From positions 124,001 through 188,000 of the forward strand of contig JAJFHX010000004.1 in NCBI GenBank assembly GCA_021775425.1: a stretch of 64,000 nt of DNA, written 5' to 3'. Positions 17,638 to 25,650 of the stretch are shown here, piece after piece. The translations under genes and the position numbers were made by a program. Source of the DNA: Hyphomicrobiales bacterium. GTDB taxonomy: Bacteria; Pseudomonadota; Alphaproteobacteria; Rhizobiales; HXMU1428-3. The notes under the pieces were generated by a model, which had not been told where the DNA came from, searched no databases, and was given only the letters and a program-made list of their open reading frames with translations. Every line of letters begins with the position of its first letter. Position 1 is the stretch's first letter.

Positions 17638-18786
17638 ATGATGAAACTTATCAACTGGTTTTTGGGTTTAAAAACCGTTCAGGTGCGGGAAAATGAACGT
17701 GTGATTGCGCTTTATAAAGGCAAGGTAACACGCATTCTGGCTCCGGGTGAGCATGTGCTTAGCAATACACAGAACCGACTTTTACTTGAAACCCATAACA
17801 TTACTCATAATCCTTTTTTTGAATCCGGGTACTTAAATGCGGTGATGAACAAGCTGAAAAATGAGGTTGATTATCATTTAACAACCATAGACACCAGCCC
17901 GGAAAAAGTCGCCCTTATAGAGCGAGATGGAAAGCTCTATATGGCGATGGGACCTGATGAGAAACGCATTGTCTGGAATGATGCGGGGCCATGGTCTGTT
18001 TCAAAAATTGATATTGCCAAAGACATTTCTGTTAATCCTCAACTATTGAAACGTTCTGGTATTTCGCGGATTGTTTCACACTTTTATTGCAAGGAAGTGC
18101 TCTCTGGTCAGGTTGGCCTTGTTTATATTGACGGGGCATTTGACAGGAAAGTCGGCCCCGGTTTGCATGCTTTCTGGCGGGTAGGGCGCAATGTTGTTTT
18201 TAAAATTATCGACACAAGATTGCAGGCCATGGATGTGACGGGGCAAGAAGTTCTCACCAAAGACAGAGTGACGATCCGCATTAATATCGCGGCTGATTAT
18301 CAGGTGACGGACCCTGTTAAGGCGGCGACCGAAGTAAAGGATTTTGAAGATGCTTTATACCGGGCTCTCCAATATGCTTTCAGGAAAACACTTGGTGCTT
18401 TAACGCTTGATCAAATCCTTGAAAAGAAGGTGACGATCGACAATGAGGCAGCTTCGAAAGTGCGTGATGAAATGGCGGTATTCGGCATTGATGTGAAAGA
18501 CATTACGTTAAAGGATGTGATCCTGCCCGGTGAAATGCGTGAGATTTTAAACCGGGTTGTTGCGGCTGAAAAAGAGGCTGAGGCCAACATCATCCGGCGG
18601 CGCGAAGAAACCAATGCAACGCGCTCGCTGCTAAATACAGCGAAAGTGATGGCGGATAACCCCGTAATGCTGCGGCTGAAAGAGCTTGAAGCTTTAACCG
18701 AAATTGCCGCCAAAGTCGACACGCTGACCGTTCATAACGGCACTGGCGGGCTGTTGAATGATCTGGTTTCGCTAAAAGATAAATAA
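17638..18786 (+). CDS. Slipin family protein (SPFH/band 7)
   Basis: Membrane-associated SPFH/stomatin-like scaffold protein. From ATG 17638 it has 382 residues: an N-terminal part (MMKLINWFLGLKTVQVRENERV), the band-7 domain in the middle (SGQVGLVYIDGAFDRKVGPGLHAFWR, DRVTIRINIAADYQVTDP), and a C-terminal coiled coil rich in Glu and Arg (AAEKEAEANIIRRREETNATR). Slipins organise membrane microdomains and often pair with NfeD proteases, but no nfeD is next to it. An upstream in-frame start would add 54 unrelated residues. The motif GTGAGGG lies 7 bp before the chosen ATG. Confidence 0.88.
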   Translation: MMKLINWFLGLKTVQVRENERVIALYKGKVTRILAPGEHVLSNTQNRLLLETHNITHNPFFESGYLNAVMNKLKNEVDYHLTTIDTSPEKVALIERDGKLYMAMGPDEKRIVWNDAGPWSVSKIDIAKDISVNPQLLKRSGISRIVSHFYCKEVLSGQVGLVYIDGAFDRKVGPGLHAFWRVGRNVVFKIIDTRLQAMDVTGQEVLTKDRVTIRINIAADYQVTDPVKAATEVKDFEDALYRALQYAFRKTLGALTLDQILEKKVTIDNEAASKVRDEMAVFGIDVKDITLKDVILPGEMREILNRVVAAEKEAEANIIRRREETNATRSLLNTAKVMADNPVMLRLKELEALTEIAAKVDTLTVHNGTGGLLNDLVSLKDK

Positions 18787-18806
18787 GCGTTTCAGCTATA
18801 TCACTT

Positions 18807-19757
18807 TTATGATCTGGTTTCTTTGTTTATCGGAACGGTGATGTCTTTGACATTATCACTGCGCGCAAAGACAACACCGATTGCTGTGGCGAGGACGCCA
18901 AACCAGGCGATCAGCTCTATGGTTTCTCCTAAAAACACCCATGCGATTATGACTGCGGCGGGAGGGATAAGAAAAAACAGGGCTGAAACTTTCGATGCCT
19001 CGCCGTAGCGGATCATCCCCAGCAATAGTGTGACGGCGATGATGGAATTGCAGATGACCAGATAAAACAGAGACATATAGAGATCTCTTGTGGCTTCAAA
19101 CTGATAATTTTCTATCAGTACAGCCAGAAGAAATGTGATTAGAAACCCAACTGCGTTCTGAATCAGGTTCACTGTGATGGGATGTTGGTTGGTGCTAGTT
19201 CGCTTTTCATATAAAGTGTGCGTCGCCATTGTCAGCAATGCGCCAACAGCAAGGAAAATTCCAAGGCCTGACTGGAAATTGATTTCAGCTTGTGTGCCAA
19301 CCACCAGCATTGAGCCAGCAAGCCCCAGCATAAAGCCAAACCACTGGCGCGGTTTAATTGTTTCGCCCGTGATTTTCGGTGATAGGATGGCGATCAGAAT
19401 TGGCTGCAGGCAGGCTATAACGGCAACGGCACCCGCCGTCAGGCCATATGCCATAGCCATATAGACACAGCTGAAATAAACAACCTGAAGAATAAGCCCT
19501 GAAATTAAGATTTGCTGCCAGTCTGATTTTGCCTTTGGCAAGGCTGGGCGGAGCCAAAGAAACATAACAACAAATGCAAGGCCGGTTAGAAAATACCGCA
19601 TTGAAAGCAAAGTGAAGGGCCCGGCGCTTGATAACCCCATTTTGCCAAATGTGAACCCACCGGCCCAGAATATGATGAAGGTCAACGGGGCGATTTTTAA
19701 CCAGAGTGGCATGGACTCATGGTTGGTGTTTGTCTGGCCAGACATCCGGGACGACAT
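18807..19757 (-). CDS. DMT-family transporter (EamA)
   Basis: An inner-membrane carrier of the drug/metabolite transporter superfamily. The 316 residues contain about ten hydrophobic helices in two EamA repeats; the first starts at PLTFIIFWAGGFTFGKMGL and the second at GIFLAVGALLTMATHTLYEKR. The N-terminal 15 residues are polar, and the start may be an internal Met (MPLWLKIAPL). The substrate cannot be told from sequence. It lies convergent with the slipin gene and alone on its strand. Confidence 0.88.
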   Translation of the reverse strand: MSSRMSGQTNTNHESMPLWLKIAPLTFIIFWAGGFTFGKMGLSSAGPFTLLSMRYFLTGLAFVVMFLWLRPALPKAKSDWQQILISGLILQVVYFSCVYMAMAYGLTAGAVAVIACLQPILIAILSPKITGETIKPRQWFGFMLGLAGSMLVVGTQAEINFQSGLGIFLAVGALLTMATHTLYEKRTSTNQHPITVNLIQNAVGFLITFLLAVLIENYQFEATRDLYMSLFYLVICNSIIAVTLLLGMIRYGEASKVSALFFLIPPAAVIIAWVFLGETIELIAWFGVLATAIGVVFARSDNVKDITVPINKETRS

Positions 19758-19841
19758 GGCGGGGATCCTTATTCGATTTTGAAGAATGGATACGTTAAGG
19801 GGTGGGGATTTTGCGATACAGGTAACTTGTTAATTAACAGG

Positions 19842-21284
19842 TTATTTTCCTAAGCGTCCATAATTATCTTCAAGACGCTCGATATCATCTTCGCCGAGAT
19901 AGACACCTGACTGAACTTCGATAATTTCTAGAACTGACTGTTGCTGATTTTCAAGACGATGGAGTTCGCCGATGGGGATGTAGGTGGATTGATTTTCATG
20001 CAGCGTAAAATTTTCGGAACCACGTTGAACAGTCGCTGTGCCCTTAACTACGACCCAATGCTCCGCGCGTTTATGGTGTTTTTGTAAACTTAATGAGGCA
20101 CCCGGGTTCACCAGCAAACGCTTGACCTGATAGTGCTGCCCTTCACCGATGATTTCTGAAGCCCCCCAGGGACGAAAAACTCGTTTGTGTTCATGCAGGA
20201 CACTGCGGCCCTGTTTTTCAAACGCCGTCAGAATTTGCTTTAAATCATCAATGCTGTCTTTTGCTGCCACCAGAACCGCATCGCTGGTTGCAACGGCGAT
20301 CACATTGCTGAGGCCAATCAGTGAAAGGCTGTTGCCATCAGTTGCATGGGCGAGACTGTTTTTCGTCTTGCTGATCGTCACATCCCCTTTGATGACATTG
20401 CCAAGCTGGTCCTTTTCTCCTGCTTGCCATAGTGATGTCCATTTACCAAGGTCGCTCCACGCCGTTTCAAGTGGCGTGCAGGTGATGTTTTTTGCTTTTT
20501 CAAGAATGGCATAGTCAAATGAGATGTCAGGGCAGGCACTGAATGCGCTTTCTCCAAGACGCAAAAAATCAAGATCTTTTTCAGCCGCGTTTATTGCCGC
20601 TTCACAGCATTGCCAGATTTCAGGCGCGTGTTCGTTAAAGGCTTTTTTGATTGTGCTGAAGGTGAACAGAAAAATGCCCGCGTTCCAATAGTAATTATTC
20701 TGACTTATGAAATCTTCTGCTGTGTTTGTGTCTGGTTTTTCGACAAATCTTTTCACCTTTAATGAGGTGGCATTATCTGGTTCTGCTCTGGTCTCAATAT
20801 AACCATAGCCGGGCTCTGGCGTTGCTGGTTTGACACCAAAGGTCACGATGCTCCCTGCCATGGCTGCGTCCACACCGTTCACTATAGCCTCTAATAATTT
20901 ATCGCTCTTTTCTATGTAATGATCTGCCGGAAGCAGGAGGATGAGCTTTTCCTGATGTGGCTGATCGTTCGTAGAGCTGGCAGTATGGAGTGCGGCAATG
21001 GCGGCAGCGGCGGCGGTGTTCCTGCCGACAGGTTCGAGGATGACCTGATAATCTGTCAACCCGGTTTGCTGCATCTGTTCAGCTGCTAAAAAGCGGTGTT
21101 GTTGATTACAAATAATTTTCGGTGAATGAAAGTCTGCGTTTTCGAGGCGCATTGCGGTTTGCTGCAGCAGGCTTAATTCATCATTCAGGCTATGAAACTG
21201 CTTTGGGAAAGAATGGCGTGACAATGGCCAGAGCCGCGTGCCTGCCCCACCAGAAAGAATGAAAGGATCGATCTTTAAACTCAT
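19842..21284 (-). CDS. manC: Mannose-1-phosphate guanylyltransferase / mannose-6-phosphate isomerase
   Basis: Makes GDP-mannose for exopolysaccharide or LPS and probably also interconverts Man-6-P and Fru-6-P. The nucleotidyltransferase domain starts with FILSGGAGTRLWPLSRHSFPKQF and has the FVEKPD motif near the middle. The C-terminal 115 residues are a type II phosphomannose-isomerase cupin: RPWGASEIIGEG, LQKHHKRAEHWVVVKG, YIPIGELHRLEN. Length is 480 residues from MSLKID (21284); an earlier Met at 21299 adds five residues. No other sugar-nucleotide gene is adjacent. Confidence 0.93.
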   Translation of the reverse strand: MSLKIDPFILSGGAGTRLWPLSRHSFPKQFHSLNDELSLLQQTAMRLENADFHSPKIICNQQHRFLAAEQMQQTGLTDYQVILEPVGRNTAAAAAIAALHTASSTNDQPHQEKLILLLPADHYIEKSDKLLEAIVNGVDAAMAGSIVTFGVKPATPEPGYGYIETRAEPDNATSLKVKRFVEKPDTNTAEDFISQNNYYWNAGIFLFTFSTIKKAFNEHAPEIWQCCEAAINAAEKDLDFLRLGESAFSACPDISFDYAILEKAKNITCTPLETAWSDLGKWTSLWQAGEKDQLGNVIKGDVTISKTKNSLAHATDGNSLSLIGLSNVIAVATSDAVLVAAKDSIDDLKQILTAFEKQGRSVLHEHKRVFRPWGASEIIGEGQHYQVKRLLVNPGASLSLQKHHKRAEHWVVVKGTATVQRGSENFTLHENQSTYIPIGELHRLENQQQSVLEIIEVQSGVYLGEDDIERLEDNYGRLGK

Positions 21285-21452
21285 TTCCGGTGGCACCATG
21301 AATGATCGCTGATTTATTTTAAGCCAATAACTTGTTTGATAGTCATAACTTAAAAATCACCGATGGGCCAGCTTCGGTTAATTTCTCGAGCCTTTATCAG
21401 ATTGGATTTTACTATAAGGAAAATATAGATGGCATATGATAAGAGAAAGGGA

Positions 21453-21529
21453 TGGTACCACCTCCCCGAATCGAACGGGGGACCTCTTGATCCACAATCA
21501 AGCGCTCTAACCAACTGAGCTAAGGCGGC
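21453..21529 (-). tRNA. tRNA-His(GTG)
   Basis: On the minus strand the cloverleaf starts GCCGCCT and ends AGGTGGT-A-CCA, with the CCA encoded. The anticodon arm is CTTGA TTGTGGA TCAAG, anticodon GTG. The D arm is GCTC/GAGC and the T arm is CCCCG/CGGGG with TTCGATT. Position 73 is A and no G-1/C73 pair is encoded; most bacteria need G-1 opposite C73 for HisRS recognition, but many alphaproteobacteria lack it. Confidence 0.97.
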
Positions 21530-21759
21530 ATATTTTCGCTGTGCTGCTTTGTGCAATATATCAAAACAGAAACACAGTTCAAACCAATTCTGGCGGCTTT
21601 CGTCAAGCTATTTTTGAGTTTATTTTCACTCTCCATGGCCTCAATAGGCCATTTGCGCAACAGGCGACGCAGAACTCACCTTGCTGGCCGTTATTTTGCT
21701 TGCTGCAAATCAAAAATTAACCATATGATCCGGGATTATATTTTTTAGGAGATGGTGTT

Positions 21760-22035
21760 ATGAAATTGAATCAATTCGCTACTTTCGTTGTTGCTGCCGG
21801 CTTGCTGGCTCCTTTCAGTGTGTCTGCCAGTGCCAAGCACAATTGCAAAAAAGTCAGTGCTGAAGGCTGGGGTTTGACCAAACAATTGGCAAAATCACAG
21901 GCTCACACTCTGCTACTTGCATCTACAGGGAATATTCTCACGCAAACTGATAAATTTTCCAAACCAAAGAACAGCTGTAGCTTCAGCATTCTTGGGTGGA
22001 CATGCAAAACTACAGCTAAAGTCTGTAAACATTAA
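21760..22035 (+). CDS. Small secreted cysteine-containing protein
   Basis: A 91-residue protein with a clear signal peptide (KLNQFATFVVAAGLLAPFSVSASA), leaving a basic mature part of about 67 residues with four Cys. The order is CKK near the start, then a region EGWGLTKQLAKSQAHTLLL, then three Cys near the end (SCSF, WTCK, KVCK). The family is not recognised. A second gene in this window (31211-31582) has the same plan. Start ATG 21760 follows AGGAGA. A strong terminator follows directly. Confidence 0.75.
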   Translation: MKLNQFATFVVAAGLLAPFSVSASAKHNCKKVSAEGWGLTKQLAKSQAHTLLLASTGNILTQTDKFSKPKNSCSFSILGWTCKTTAKVCKH

Positions 22036-22046
22036 TTCGAACATCT

Positions 22047-22089
22047 CCCCCTTGCATGGCTTTTAATCTAGCCATGCATGGGGGGTTTT
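22047..22089 (+). terminator. Intrinsic terminator after the small secreted protein
   Basis: CCCCCTTGCATGGC (22047-22060) pairs with GCCATGCATGGGGG (22071-22084, one T-T mismatch), followed by TTTT at 22086-22089. It overlaps the last codons of the convergent gene at 22068. Confidence 0.88.
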
Positions 22090-22649
22090 ATTGTGAGAGT
22101 TTGTTGTTTCACATCACCAAACCGGTATTTGAGCTGCTGGATTGTATGGGCCTGTAGCTCTGAGGGTGGCTGGCGTTTCTGCCCGTGGTGAGACCGGCCC
22201 CTTGCAGCACTTTCAACCAGATCAATAATATCAGCCCGCTGTTCACCGTTACATGTGAGGCTCAACATTTTTCCGACCCGCAATAATACGGCGCCTGATT
22301 CAACAGAGTCTTTCACCAGCCAGCGAGCCAGGCTGACCATTTCTTTGGGGTTGGTGTAGTTCAACCGGGTTGCCGCCCAATATTCAAGATCTTCAATTTG
22401 TTCTGTTGTCAAATTGCCCTTGTCTTTCATGACTGCAACCATCAGCGCGAGGGTTGCTTCTCTTGGGTCTACGATTAGAGTTAAGGGATGGGCGGTGGCT
22501 TTTTTGCGAAACAGATAACGCCTGACCGCTCCTCTAACTCCGGTTGCTTCATCGCTCAAATGTCTTACTGCATCCATAGCCTGGCTGATCCTGATGATCA
22601 AAAAGGCGATGATGCCCAGAGCTGAGAGTATGGATATTAAAATGTGCAT
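22068..22649 (-). CDS. Hypothetical membrane-anchored helical protein (TerB-like region possible)
   Basis: A 193-residue protein with one N-terminal transmembrane helix (ILISILSALGIIAFLIIRI) and a soluble, mostly helical domain. Residues about 60-145 (DPREATLALMVAVMKDKGNLTTEQIEDLEYW and onward) have the length and acidic spacing of a TerB/DjlA-type domain. This is a fold guess, not a firm match. The last codons (KPPMHG) overlap the terminator of the convergent gene. Function unknown. Upstream of its start, the ECF sigma gene begins in the opposite direction, so the two genes are divergent. Confidence 0.65.
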   Translation of the reverse strand: MHILISILSALGIIAFLIIRISQAMDAVRHLSDEATGVRGAVRRYLFRKKATAHPLTLIVDPREATLALMVAVMKDKGNLTTEQIEDLEYWAATRLNYTNPKEMVSLARWLVKDSVESGAVLLRVGKMLSLTCNGEQRADIIDLVESAARGRSHHGQKRQPPSELQAHTIQQLKYRFGDVKQQTLTIKPPMHG

Positions 22650-22801
22650 GACGAGCTCCTTTACTGCAATGTTTCCTATTGCATCTGTCGCCTTTCACGC
22701 CCATATGGTTCATCATTTTTGAGTTTTGTTGTTGATTGCTTTTCTCATAATTAGCTTATAAGCTCGCTGACAATTGAAATTATTGGCCAAAATTGTTTTC
22801 T

Positions 22802-23359
22802 ATGTCAGAAGTAAACGACCCATTGCTGCCACTACTGCTTGAGACTGCATCTGGGGATAAGGATGCGTTTCGCTTATTGTATGATGCCAGCTCAGCGAAA
22901 CTTTTTGGTGTATTACTCCGTATCTTAAAAAGGCAAGACCTTGCTGAAGATGTTTTGCAGGAAGTCTATCTGACGATCTGGCACAAGGCTGAGCTTTATA
23001 ACCCGACCATGGGGCGGCCAATCAGCTGGATGGTGGCGATTGCGCGCAATAAAGCAATTGATTTGCTGCGGCAGGCTGAAGAAAAGACAGTTCAGCTTAG
23101 CCTTAGTGATCAGGATGGTGATGATTTAAGCCGGATGCTGGTAGAGCAAAGCACTCTTGCGCTTGACCTGCCTGGGCGAATGACACTTGTTCATTGTCTG
23201 GAAGAAGTTGAACCTAAAAGCCGTGAATGTGTTTTGCTGGCCTATCAGTATGGATTATCACGAGACGAACTTTCCGAGCGGTTTAATGTTCCCTCAGGGA
23301 CCATAAAGACCTGGCTGCGGCGGGCTTTAATTGGTTTGAAACAGTGTTTAGAGCGATAA
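22802..23359 (+). CDS. ECF-type RNA polymerase sigma factor
   Basis: A 185-residue extracytoplasmic-function sigma-70 factor. Region 2 contains DAFRLLYDASSAKLFGVLLRIL and QDLAEDVLQEVYLTIWHKAE with the RpoD-box-like ISWMVAIARNKAIDLLR. Region 4 is CVLLAYQYGLSRDELSERFNVPSGTIKTWLRRAL. ATG 22802 is preferred to the TTG at 22793. The next gene, one base downstream, is its likely anti-sigma factor, as in SigK/RskA pairs. A 12-bp perfect palindrome AGCTTATAAGCT lies at 22753-22764 upstream, a possible regulator site. Confidence 0.93.
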   Translation: MSEVNDPLLPLLLETASGDKDAFRLLYDASSAKLFGVLLRILKRQDLAEDVLQEVYLTIWHKAELYNPTMGRPISWMVAIARNKAIDLLRQAEEKTVQLSLSDQDGDDLSRMLVEQSTLALDLPGRMTLVHCLEEVEPKSRECVLLAYQYGLSRDELSERFNVPSGTIKTWLRRALIGLKQCLER

Positions 23360-23360
23360 G

Positions 23361-24158
23361 ATGAATGATCAGGAATTAGAAGAAATCGCTGCTGAATTTG
23401 CCTTGGGCACTCTTTCATTAGAGGAGTGGCAAGAGGCAAAGCACCGCCTTGAAACTGACCCTCACTTTGCCCGTCTTGTTTCCTACTGGGATTATCGACT
23501 TGCGCCACTGGATGTAAAAGACGGGGATGTGGTGCCCCCATTTGGCATCTGGCACAGAGTTTCAAACCGGCTTGATGAACTTGCCGGAACAACTGAAACG
23601 AGGGTAGAATTTCACCAGGATAGAAACACACCAGATGAACATGCTGGCCAGTCTGAAAGCGATGATCAGGCAGCTACGCAGAATAATACGGTGTTTGCCG
23701 CCCTTAAGCGCAGCCGTAATCGCTGGCGCAGTGCTTTTGCCGCTGCGGTGGCGCTTGCTGCCGGGTTTATCGGCCTGCAAATGGCTGGTGTTCACATTCC
23801 TTTTCTGCCACAAGCTCAGGTGGAGGATAAATTTGTTGCCGTGCTCAACCCTTCCGGTGCGTCCCCCGGTTTTTTAATCAGGGTTGATGTTGGTGCAAAA
23901 CAACTCATCATTGAGCGAATGGTTGGTCAGGCGCCTGCTGGCAAAGATTATGAACTCTGGCTCATCGAACCTGAGCAGGCACCAAAGCCTATCAAAGTGG
24001 TTGGCCGCGAAAAGGTCCAGCAGGTTGATTTTTCTCAGCTTCAAGCTAATCAAGATTCTGCCAAACAGCTGACCTTTGCTATTTCTCTTGAACCTGAAGG
24101 TGGCTCACCCACTGGCAAGGTAACGGGCGAAGTTTTGTTTACCGGGGCACTCTTTTGA
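23361..24158 (+). CDS. Anti-sigma K factor RskA-type protein
   Basis: Membrane-bound inhibitor of the ECF sigma factor encoded just upstream. Residues 1-70 form the cytoplasmic anti-sigma domain (LEEIAAEFALGTLSLEEWQEAKHRL, HPHF-type loop DPHFARLVSYWDYRLAPL). One transmembrane segment lies at about 115-137 (RWRSAFAAAVALAAGFIGLQ). The periplasmic RskA domain covers 150-265 (ELWLIEPEQAPKPIKVVGRE, VTGEVLFTGAL). The stop codon TGA is part of the head of a dispersed repeat (24153), so the very C-terminus may have been set by that insertion. Confidence 0.92.
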   Translation: MNDQELEEIAAEFALGTLSLEEWQEAKHRLETDPHFARLVSYWDYRLAPLDVKDGDVVPPFGIWHRVSNRLDELAGTTETRVEFHQDRNTPDEHAGQSESDDQAATQNNTVFAALKRSRNRWRSAFAAAVALAAGFIGLQMAGVHIPFLPQAQVEDKFVAVLNPSGASPGFLIRVDVGAKQLIIERMVGQAPAGKDYELWLIEPEQAPKPIKVVGREKVQQVDFSQLQANQDSAKQLTFAISLEPEGGSPTGKVTGEVLFTGALF

Positions 24159-24206
24159 CGGCCCTTCAGTTGCCCACTAGCAACCGGTGCTGGTACGACG
24201 GTGAGA
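24153..24206 (+). repeat. Dispersed hairpin repeat, copy R1
   Basis: Head TTTTGACG, inner stem GTTGC/GCAAC around CCACTA, the fixed TTCA bulge, and tail TGGTACGACGGTGAG. The outer stem is partly decayed (GCCC/GTGC). The TGA of the head is the stop codon of the anti-sigma gene. Confidence 0.85.
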
Positions 24207-24217
24207 GTAGTGCTCTC

Positions 24218-24270
24218 TTTTGATGGGCTTCAGTTGCCCGCTTGGCATCCGCCCCTGGTATGATGGTGGG
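24218..24270 (+). repeat. Dispersed hairpin repeat, copy R2 (chimeric stem)
   Basis: Head TTTTGATG, outer stem GGGC/GCCC, then TTCA. The 5' inner arm is GTTGCC but the 3' arm is GGCATC, i.e. one half of each subtype, leaving one T-T mismatch. Tail TGGTATGATGGTGGG. Confidence 0.8.
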
Positions 24271-24419
24271 GATGGAGTTGCGCCAGTGAAGCTCCATTTT
24301 TATTTTATTTGTTTTCAATTGCTTATTAAAAAATAATTCATTTCATGAATTATTTTGAAACTTTTTCGTCTGTCTCTACGTATCTGTTTCAGGTGCGTTT
24401 TGAGGAAGGTTTTACTCGT

Positions 24420-24581
24420 TAAAGTATGGCAATTTGTCTAATACAACTCTCTCTCAACTCATACTAACCTGATGCCAGACCGGAGTTTGTTGAATTCCAC
24501 TCAAATTTGTATTTTGCGATTGTGCTGATTTGAGCGGATGTTTGAGACCAGGCCCTCCCTCTAGGGTCTGGTTTCTTTTTT
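24420..24581 (+). ncRNA. Candidate small RNA ending at an orphan terminator
   Basis: No coding gene on this strand ends near the strong terminator at 24544-24581. Just upstream, CC-A-CTCAAAT (24497-24506) pairs with ATTTGAG-C-GG (24528-24537). A possible start lies near 24430-24450, where TAATAC could serve as a -10 box. The 5' end is a guess. Confidence 0.4.
24544..24581 (+). terminator. Strong intrinsic terminator without an upstream gene
   Basis: A 13-bp stem, GAGACCAGGCCCT (24544-24556) with AGGGTCTGGTTTC (24563-24575), followed by six T (24576-24581). The T tract is also the head of repeat copy R3. Confidence 0.88.
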
Positions 24582-24614
24582 GACGGGGCTCCAGATGCCC
24601 ACATGACATCCGAA
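24578..24614 (+). repeat. Dispersed hairpin repeat, copy R3 (3'-truncated)
   Basis: Head TTTTGACG sits on the preceding terminator's T tract. 5' outer arm GGGGC, then TCCA, inner GATGCC/GACATC. The 3' outer arm and the tail are missing. Confidence 0.75.
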
Positions 24615-24618
24615 CTTC

Positions 24619-24674
24619 TTTGACGGGGCTTCAGATGCCCACATGGCATCCGCCCCTGGTACGACGGTGGGGGG
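24619..24674 (+). repeat. Dispersed hairpin repeat, copy R4 (GATGCC subtype)
   Basis: A complete unit: TTTGACG head, outer GGGGC/GCCCC, TTCA, inner GATGCC/GGCATC around CACAT, tail TGGTACGACGGTGGG. The inner stem differs from the GTTGC/GCAAC subtype by a compensatory T-A to A-T change. Confidence 0.85.
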
Positions 24675-24751
24675 TTATGGGTACTTCTTAGTTTTTCTTC
24701 AGACGTGCAGTGTTTAGGACCGGAATGGCTGTGAGTTATGCTCTGACAAAT

Positions 24752-25531
24752 CTAGTATTTGCGCTCGACCATTTTCTTTTTCAACTCAGCAATTGCTTTT
24801 GCGGGAGACAGGCCTTTCGGGCAGGCTTTGGCGCAGTTCATGATCGTGTGGCAGCGATAAAGCCGGAAAGGGTCTTCCAGATCATCCAGGCGTTCGCCCG
24901 TGGCTTCGTCTCGGCTGTCTGCGACCCAGCGATAGGCTTGCAACAGGGCTGCCGGGCCTAAATACCTGTCTGAATTCCACCAGTAAGACGGGCAGGAGGT
25001 TGAACAGCAGGCACAGAGAATGCACTCATAGAGACCATCCAGTTCCGCTCTGTCTTTAACTGATTGCTTCCACTCTTTTTGCGGCTTTGGCGTGGTGGTT
25101 TTGAGCCAGGGTTCAATGGAGCGGTGCTGGGCATAAAAATGGCTAAGATCCGGCACCAGATCTTTGACCACGGCCATATGCGGCAAGGGGTAGATCTTTA
25201 CCGGGCCTTTAATTTCATCCAGCCCTTTGGTACAGGCCAGTGTATTTGTGCCATCAATGTTCATCGAACAAGAGCCGCAGATGCCCTCCCGGCATGAACG
25301 GCGGAAGGTCAGGGTCGGGTCAATATTGTTTTTAATCCAGATGATGCCATCCAGTACCATCGGCCCGCAATCATCCATATCCACATGATAGGTGTCTATA
25401 TGCGGGTTTTCCTGATCATCCGGTGACCAGCGATAAATATGAAACTCGCGCCAGTTGCCACCTTTGGTTGGCGTATTCCAGGTTTTGCCTTGTTTGGGCT
25501 TTGAATTGTTAGGCAATGTTAGCTGGACCAT
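24752..25531 (-). CDS. sdhB: Succinate dehydrogenase iron-sulfur subunit
   Basis: Complex II subunit that carries electrons from FAD to ubiquinone on the inner face of the membrane. At 259 residues it shows all three clusters: 2Fe-2S in [15 protein letters not shown] with a later Cys in TLACTKG, 4Fe-4S in [16 protein letters not shown], and 3Fe-4S in [15 protein letters not shown]. It is last in the sdhC-sdhD-sdhA-sdhB order, 119 bp after sdhA, a longer gap than elsewhere in the operon. Confidence 0.97.
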   Translation of the reverse strand: MVQLTLPNNSKPKQGKTWNTPTKGGNWREFHIYRWSPDDQENPHIDTYHVDMDDCGPMVLDGIIWIKNNIDPTLTFRRSCREGICGSCSMNIDGTNTLACTKGLDEIKGPVKIYPLPHMAVVKDLVPDLSHFYAQHRSIEPWLKTTTPKPQKEWKQSVKDRAELDGLYECILCACCSTSCPSYWWNSDRYLGPAALLQAYRWVADSRDEATGERLDDLEDPFRLYRCHTIMNCAKACPKGLSPAKAIAELKKKMVERKY

Positions 25532-25650
25532 TTGTCCCTACCTTCATATTTGTTCTGTCACTTCAATTCAGTTCTATAAACTAAACCAGGTTTGTTGATG
25601 ACTGGTTGAATTCTCTCTTATTAATCGTCAATTTTTAAAAAACTCTGGTT

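Noticed and set aside
22753-22764. AGCTTATAAGCT palindrome upstream of the ECF sigma gene
   Set aside because: A single short palindrome; no second copy found, so not listed as an operator.
24464-24649. Minus-strand open frame of 61 codons
   Set aside because: It reads across two copies of the hairpin repeat and the terminator in antisense; no ribosome site.
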